From Alphaproteobacteria bacterium (lineage in GTDB: Bacteria > Pseudomonadota > Alphaproteobacteria > ATCC43930 > CGMCC-115725): DNA of 11,443 bases. The position numbers were made by a program, and so were the translations under genes. Shown piece after piece: positions 6,865-11,443 of this stretch; the stretch's first letter is position 1, and the number at the start of each line of letters is the position of its first letter. The DNA is taken from assembly GCA_028866355.1 (NCBI GenBank), contig JAGWIH010000041.1, positions 1 to 11,443 of the forward strand. The letters run 5' to 3'. The notes under the pieces are model-generated. The model had not been told where the DNA came from. It did no database searches and worked only from the letters and a program-made list of their open reading frames with translations.

Positions 6865-9585
6865 ATGCTGTCGCTCGGCTCCATCGCGTTCGCCGCGCCA
6901 TGGCTATTGGCCGGATTGGCGGCGCTGCCGGTGCTGTGGTGGCTGTTGCGCGTAACGCCGCCGGCGCCGAAGCGCATCCGCTTCCCGGCGCTGCGCCTGA
7001 TGCTGGGCATGGCGCCGCCCGAGGAAACGCCGGCGAAAACGCCGCTGTGGCTCATCCTTCTCCGCATGGTGCTGATCACGGTCGTCATCCTGGCGTTGGC
7101 GCAGCCGCTGCTCAATCCACGCACGCCGATTGCCGCGACAGGCCCCGTCGTCTTCGCGGTCGACGACGGCTGGGGCGCGGCGCGGCACTGGGACGACATG
7201 CGCGCCGCGCTCGACCGGCTGATCGACCAGGCCGCACGCGAAGACCGCGAGATCGTGCTTGTCGGCACCGCCGATCCGCCCGGCGGCCGCGCCGCGAGCG
7301 AATTGTCGTTGCTCCGCCCCGCCGACGCGCGAGCGGCAGCCGCAAACTTGCAGCCGCTGCCGTGGCCGGACGATCGCACCCAGGCGCTCGCACGACTCCA
7401 GCGGCTGGGCCTGTCGCACGCGGCCGAGATCGTCTGGTTGAGCGACGGACTCGACGGCGGCGATGCCGCGGCTTTCGCCGCCGGCCTCGTTCGCCTTGGA
7501 CCGGTGACGGTGATGGGCGCCGACGGCAACGCGTTGCCGCGCCTGTTGGCGCCGGCGGATGCCGACGACCAGGACCTGACGGCGACCGTCGAGCGCGCCG
7601 ACCCCAGCCTGCCCGAAACGCTGACGCTGCGTGCGCTCGGTGAAGACGGACGGTTGCTGGCGCGTCGCGTGGTGACTGTTCCCGCCGGCCAAGGCTCGAT
7701 CGTCGCACACATCCCGATGCCGACCGAGCTGCGCAACCGGGTTGCCTCGATCGCGATCGAGAACGAAGCCTCGGCCGGCGCCGCTCTGCTGCTCGATGAG
7801 CGCTGGAAACGGCGGCCGGTCGGCATCGTCGCCCACCGTGACGCGGCGCAGCCGCTCTTGAGCGGCGCCTATTATCTCGACAAGGCCCTGTCGCCGTTCA
7901 GCGAGGTGCGGACCGGCGACGTCGCCACCTTGATCAAAGGGGGCATTGCCGTGCTCGCGTTGCCGGATGGTGCGGCGCTGAGCGACGGCGATCGCCAAGC
8001 GATCAGCGGATGGCTCGACAAAGGCGGCACTGTCGTACGCTTCGCCGGTCCGCATTTGGCGGCCAAGCCCGACGATGCGCTGCTGCCGGTGCGTCTGCGT
8101 AGCGGCGACCGCACGCTCGGCGGCGCCCTATCGTGGGAGAAACCGGCGAAACTCGCGCCGTTCGCCGCCGACAGCCCATTCGCCGGCCTGACGATTCCCG
8201 ACGACGTTACCGTGTCGCGGCAGGTGTTGGCCGAGCCCACAGTCGACCTCGCGCAAAAAACCTGGGCACGGCTTGCCGACGGCACGCCGCTGGTCACGGC
8301 GGCGAAACACGGCAAAGGCTGGCTCGTTCTGGTGCATACGACTGCCGATCCGGAATGGTCGAACCTGGCGATGTCGGGATTGATGGTGGAGATGCTCCGC
8401 CGCGTCGTGGCCGTTAGTCAGGGCATCTCGGGCACGAGCGATAAGCCGCTGCCGCCGGTCGAAACCCTCGACGGCTTCGGCCGGCTGCACGCGGCGCCGG
8501 CCACGGCGGCCACCATTTCCGCCGGGGCCGCCGCCAAGACGGTCGCCGGACCGCGCTATCCGCCTGGCTTCTATGGCACCGCCGATGTGCGCGTCGCGCT
8601 GAACCTGGCGCCAGCGGTGACGCATTTCGCGCCGCTGCCGGCGTTGCCGGCCGGCGTCCGCCGCGAAAATTTCACGCGCAGCACCGAGGTCGATTTCCGG
8701 CCGCCGCTGTTGGCTATCGCCTTGTTGCTGATGCTCGCCGATTTCATCATCGGTCTCGCGCTGCGCGGCCTGTTGCCGCGAATCAAATGGCGCGCCGGCG
8801 CGGCGGCGGGCGCAATCGCCTTCGGGGCGGTGCTGATGAGCGCGCCGATTGCGCACGCCGCCGGCAACGACGCCGCAGCGATCGCCGGCGCCAGTCAGTT
8901 CCACCTCGCCTATGTGCGGACCGGCGTTCCCGATGTCGATGCCGAGTCCAAGGCCGGGCTTGTGGGCCTGGCGCATGTCCTGAACGAACGCACGGCCGTC
9001 GAAGCGGCCGCGCCGATGAGCGTCGATCCCGAAACCGACGATCTGGTGTTCTTTCCCTTGCTCTATTGGCCGGTGGTCGACGGTGAACGCGCCTTATCGC
9101 CACAAGCGGTCGCGCGCGTGCAACATTATCTGAACACCGGCGGCATCATCCTGTTCGACACGCGCGACCAAGAGCAGCCGAACGACTTCAGCGCCGCCGC
9201 GGCACAAGCGCGCCTGAAGCGGCTGGCCGCCGGCCTGACGATTCCGCCGCTGGTGCCGTTGCCGCCCGACCACGTGCTGACGCGGTCGTTCTACTTGCTG
9301 GAGAATTTTCCCGGTCGCTGGAACGGCGGCGAGCTTTGGGTCGAACCGACGGCAGACGCGGTCAACGACGGCGTGTCGAGCGTCATCGTCGGCGGTAATG
9401 AATGGGCCGGCGCCTGGGCGACCGACGCCAACGGCGTGCCGCTCTATGCCGTCGTGCCCGGCGGCGAGCCGCAACGCGAGATCGCCTATCGCTTCGGCGT
9501 CAACCTGGTGATGTACGCGCTGACCGGCAACTACAAGAGCGATCAAGTCCACGTGCCGGCGATTCTCGAACGGTTGGGACAATGA
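6865..9585 (+). CDS. DUF4159 domain-containing membrane protein with BatA-like N-terminus and degenerate vWA domain
   Basis: This is a 906-residue multidomain inner-membrane protein. Residues 1-85 resemble the BatA (aerotolerance regulator) N-terminus, with helices at about 10-29 and 61-82. A vWA-like domain spans about 95-235, but its metal site reads D100-D-G-W-G104 instead of DxSxS, so metal binding is doubtful. A beta-rich middle segment and an amidotransferase-like segment (VLALPDGAALSDGDRQAISGWLDKGGTVVRFAGP, about 361-394) follow. Helix 614-637 comes next, then a second hydrophobic stretch (644-662) ending PIAHAA. DUF4159 runs from about 678 (FHLAYVRTGVPDVDAESKAGL) through NTGGIILFDTRD to the end. 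The N-terminus with two helices suggests the vWA part faces the cytoplasm, where MoxR and DUF58 reside; DUF4159 would then be periplasmic. The size and domain order are, from recall, usual for alphaproteobacteria. The TGA overlaps the next ATG (ATGA). Confidence 0.92.
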   Translation: MLSLGSIAFAAPWLLAGLAALPVLWWLLRVTPPAPKRIRFPALRLMLGMAPPEETPAKTPLWLILLRMVLITVVILALAQPLLNPRTPIAATGPVVFAVDDGWGAARHWDDMRAALDRLIDQAAREDREIVLVGTADPPGGRAASELSLLRPADARAAAANLQPLPWPDDRTQALARLQRLGLSHAAEIVWLSDGLDGGDAAAFAAGLVRLGPVTVMGADGNALPRLLAPADADDQDLTATVERADPSLPETLTLRALGEDGRLLARRVVTVPAGQGSIVAHIPMPTELRNRVASIAIENEASAGAALLLDERWKRRPVGIVAHRDAAQPLLSGAYYLDKALSPFSEVRTGDVATLIKGGIAVLALPDGAALSDGDRQAISGWLDKGGTVVRFAGPHLAAKPDDALLPVRLRSGDRTLGGALSWEKPAKLAPFAADSPFAGLTIPDDVTVSRQVLAEPTVDLAQKTWARLADGTPLVTAAKHGKGWLVLVHTTADPEWSNLAMSGLMVEMLRRVVAVSQGISGTSDKPLPPVETLDGFGRLHAAPATAATISAGAAAKTVAGPRYPPGFYGTADVRVALNLAPAVTHFAPLPALPAGVRRENFTRSTEVDFRPPLLAIALLLMLADFIIGLALRGLLPRIKWRAGAAAGAIAFGAVLMSAPIAHAAGNDAAAIAGASQFHLAYVRTGVPDVDAESKAGLVGLAHVLNERTAVEAAAPMSVDPETDDLVFFPLLYWPVVDGERALSPQAVARVQHYLNTGGIILFDTRDQEQPNDFSAAAAQARLKRLAAGLTIPPLVPLPPDHVLTRSFYLLENFPGRWNGGELWVEPTADAVNDGVSSVIVGGNEWAGAWATDANGVPLYAVVPGGEPQREIAYRFGVNLVMYALTGNYKSDQVHVPAILERLGQ

Positions 9586-11443
9586 TCGGTTGGGGCCTCG
9601 CCACATCGCCGCTGTTGCCGTGGTGGGCGATCGGCGCCTTCGCCATCGCGGCCGCTCTGTTGATCGTGTTCGGCGCCTGGCGGCGCGCCCGCGGCACCAT
9701 CTGGCGGTTGCTCGCCTGCCTCGCGCTGGCGGCGATCGTGATCAATCCATCGCTGGTCAAGGAAACGCGCACGCCGGAGCACGACGTCGCCGCCGTGATC
9801 GTCGATGATTCGCAAAGCATGCGCATCGGCCAGCGGCAGCAGTACGCAGCGACGGCGCTCCAAGCCGTCACCGATCAACTGGCGCGTGTACCGGGTCTCG
9901 ACGTGCGCGTGGTGCATGCCGGCGCGCCCGATCCCGCGTCGCCTTTGGTCGATCAGGGAACCCAGCTCTATACCGCGTTGAACCACGCGCTGGCCGACGT
10001 GCCGCGCCAGCGCATTGCCGGCGCGATCCTGATCACCGACGGCCAGGTCCACGACATGCCGCCGCCGCAACGGCTGGCGTTCGACGCGCCGCTCCACCTT
10101 CTGCTCACCGGCCAGCCGGGCGAAGCCGACCGGTGGCTCGACGTGCGCAATGCGCCGAAGTTCGGGCTGGTCGGCAAGACGGTGGCGCTGACCGTGCGGG
10201 TCGAGGACCTGCCCGCGACCAAGGCCGCCGGCGAGGCGCAACTCACCATCCGCAAGGACGGCGGTCTGCCGACGATCCGGACGGTGCCGGTCGGCAGCGA
10301 CGTCAACGTGCCGGTCGACATCGACCACGGCGGCCCCAACGTGGTCGAGCTGTCGGTCAACGCCGGACCGCACGAGCTGACGCTCGAAAACAACCGCGCT
10401 GCCTTCGTCATCAACGGCGTCCGCGACCGCCTCAAGGTGCTGCTGATCAGCGGCGAGCCGAATCAGGACGAGCGCACCTGGCGCAACATCCTCAAATCGG
10501 ATCCGTCGGTCGACTTGATCCACTTCACCATCCTGCGCCCACCGGAAAAGCAGGACGGCACGCCGATCCGCGAGCTCAGCCTGATCGCCTTTCCGATCCG
10601 CGAGCTGTTCGACGTCAAGCTGCACAGTTTCGACCTGATCATCTTCGATCGCTATCGGCAGCGCAGCGTGCTGCCGCAGGCCTACATCGAAAACATCGCC
10701 GATTACGTGCGCGATGGTGGCGCGCTGCTGGTTTCCGCCGGCCCGTCCTTCGCCACGCCGCTGTCGCTCTATCGCACGCCGCTCGGCAGCGTGCTGCCGG
10801 CGGCGCCGACCGGCGACGTCTTCGACCATGGCTTCGTGCCGCAGGTGACGGCGGTCGGGCGGCGCGATCCGGTGACCGAGGATCTGCCCGGCTTGCCGGC
10901 GCAGGCCAACGCCGTGCCGCCATGGGGCCGCTGGTTCCGCATCATCGGCGCCCAGACCCAGCGTGGCGTAACCGTGATGACCGGGTATCAAAACGAGCCG
11001 CTACTGGTGCTCGATCGCGTCGGCAAGGGCCGCGTCGCGCAGCTCATGTCCGACCAGATGTGGCTGTGGACGCGCGGCTATGAGGGCGGCGGGCCGCAGG
11101 TCGAACTGCTGCGCCGGATCGTCTATTGGTTGATGAAGGAGCCCGAGCTCGAAGAAAACGATCTACGCGCGAAGATCGACAGCAACACGCTGACGGTGAC
11201 GCGGCAATCGCTGCAGCCCGACGACTCGCCGGTGCAGCTGACACTGCCGGACGGCAAGACCATGAGTTTGACGCTGACCCCGACCGACGGCGGCCGCAGC
11301 GTGGCAACGTTGGGAATCGATGAAAGCGGCCTCTACCGCGTCACCGACGGTCAGCGCACGGCGCTGGCAGCGGCGGGTTCGCTCAATCCGGTCGAGATGG
11401 CCGACGTGCGCACCACCGACGAGAAGGTCAAAGCCGATGTCGC
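9582..11443 (+). CDS. vWA and glutamine-amidotransferase-like membrane protein, 3' end outside window
   Basis: The frame is open from the ATG at 9582 to the window end, giving 620 complete codons; the C-terminus is missing. Two membrane helices lie at about 12-33 and 39-57. They are followed by a vWA domain with an intact metal site, VIVDDSQSM (D75, S77, S79), and ILITDG near 148-154. From about residue 284 (LKVLLISGEPNQDERTWRNIL) to GGALLVSAGPSF near 379-390 the sequence looks like a class I glutamine-amidotransferase-like fold. The nucleophile-elbow cysteine of active amidotransferases is not seen, so catalysis is unlikely. A beta-rich tail (DSPVQLTLPDGKTMSLTLTPTDGG) continues to the edge. 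The layout repeats that of the preceding gene, suggesting the two form a membrane complex serving MoxR and DUF58. It overlaps the DUF4159 stop by four bases. Confidence 0.88.
   Translation, partial: MIGWGLATSPLLPWWAIGAFAIAAALLIVFGAWRRARGTIWRLLACLALAAIVINPSLVKETRTPEHDVAAVIVDDSQSMRIGQRQQYAATALQAVTDQLARVPGLDVRVVHAGAPDPASPLVDQGTQLYTALNHALADVPRQRIAGAILITDGQVHDMPPPQRLAFDAPLHLLLTGQPGEADRWLDVRNAPKFGLVGKTVALTVRVEDLPATKAAGEAQLTIRKDGGLPTIRTVPVGSDVNVPVDIDHGGPNVVELSVNAGPHELTLENNRAAFVINGVRDRLKVLLISGEPNQDERTWRNILKSDPSVDLIHFTILRPPEKQDGTPIRELSLIAFPIRELFDVKLHSFDLIIFDRYRQRSVLPQAYIENIADYVRDGGALLVSAGPSFATPLSLYRTPLGSVLPAAPTGDVFDHGFVPQVTAVGRRDPVTEDLPGLPAQANAVPPWGRWFRIIGAQTQRGVTVMTGYQNEPLLVLDRVGKGRVAQLMSDQMWLWTRGYEGGGPQVELLRRIVYWLMKEPELEENDLRAKIDSNTLTVTRQSLQPDDSPVQLTLPDGKTMSLTLTPTDGGRSVATLGIDESGLYRVTDGQRTALAAAGSLNPVEMADVRTTDEKVKADV

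Noticed and set aside
6904..8055. A 383-codon minus-strand open frame opposite the DUF4159 gene
   Set aside because: It has the same Arg/Gln-rich shadow composition, and the opposite strand carries a recognisable membrane protein.
10563..10606. A direct repeat ccgatccgcgagct at 10563 and 10593, encoding PIREL twice
   Set aside because: It is in frame and 30 bases apart, but the second copy matches what I recall as a conserved family segment (LIAFPxRELF), so a chance match is more likely than a recent duplication.
9543..10991. A 482-codon open frame on the minus strand opposite the vWA/amidotransferase-like gene
   Set aside because: It is a shadow of GC-rich codon use: the translation is Arg, Gln, Asp and His-rich with no recognisable domain, while the plus-strand frame has clear vWA and amidotransferase-like motifs.
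4991..11443. Reading the MoxR/vWA operon as an antiphage defence system
   Set aside because: Some MoxR/vWA sets occur in predicted conflict systems, but there is no nuclease, protease, kinase/phosphatase or other effector here, no mobile element nearby, and the neighbours are housekeeping genes.

Overview
The window is a gapless, GC-rich stretch of bacterial chromosome with nearly every base coding. Gene content points to an alphaproteobacterium, probably from the Rhodospirillales/Hyphomicrobiales side: trmL next to hemF, a block of DUF1285, Nudix CoA pyrophosphatase, DUF6111 and cca, and a moxR, DUF58, DUF4159, vWA/amidotransferase-like operon. This assignment rests on family recall and was not searched. 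I see no mobile element, CRISPR array, rRNA, tRNA or phage gene, and no gene-free stretch above 30 bases.

Layout. (1) Bases 2-1068, plus strand: the 3' end of a tRNA 2'-O-methyltransferase gene (trmL) overlaps hemF, the oxygen-dependent coproporphyrinogen III oxidase of heme synthesis. (2) Bases 1072-4960, minus strand, read right to left: DUF1285 protein, Nudix CoA pyrophosphatase, small membrane protein DUF6111, CCA-adding/poly(A) polymerase-family nucleotidyltransferase, and an MFS transporter. They are joined by overlaps or a 7-base gap, so they look like one transcript. It converges on hemF with three bases between the stops. (3) Bases 4991-11443, plus strand: a four-gene operon encoding a MoxR AAA+ ATPase, a DUF58 vWA protein, a large DUF4159 membrane protein, and a vWA plus amidotransferase-like membrane protein cut by the window end.

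The two large operons diverge from only 30 bases, so their promoters must lie partly inside coding sequence. The right-hand operon is the closest thing here to a poorly understood system. A cytoplasmic AAA+ ATPase is paired with a soluble vWA protein and two membrane proteins that carry vWA and amidotransferase-like folds. MoxR/vWA pairs are generally thought to act as chaperone-like machines that mature or insert metal or cofactor into partner proteins, but the client of this one is unknown. It appears to be a conserved chromosomal locus, not a newly acquired island.

The most specific oddities are a Glu in place of the first catalytic Asp in the cca product, a signal-peptide-like segment inside the DUF4159 protein, and uneven conservation of the vWA metal site across the three vWA proteins.
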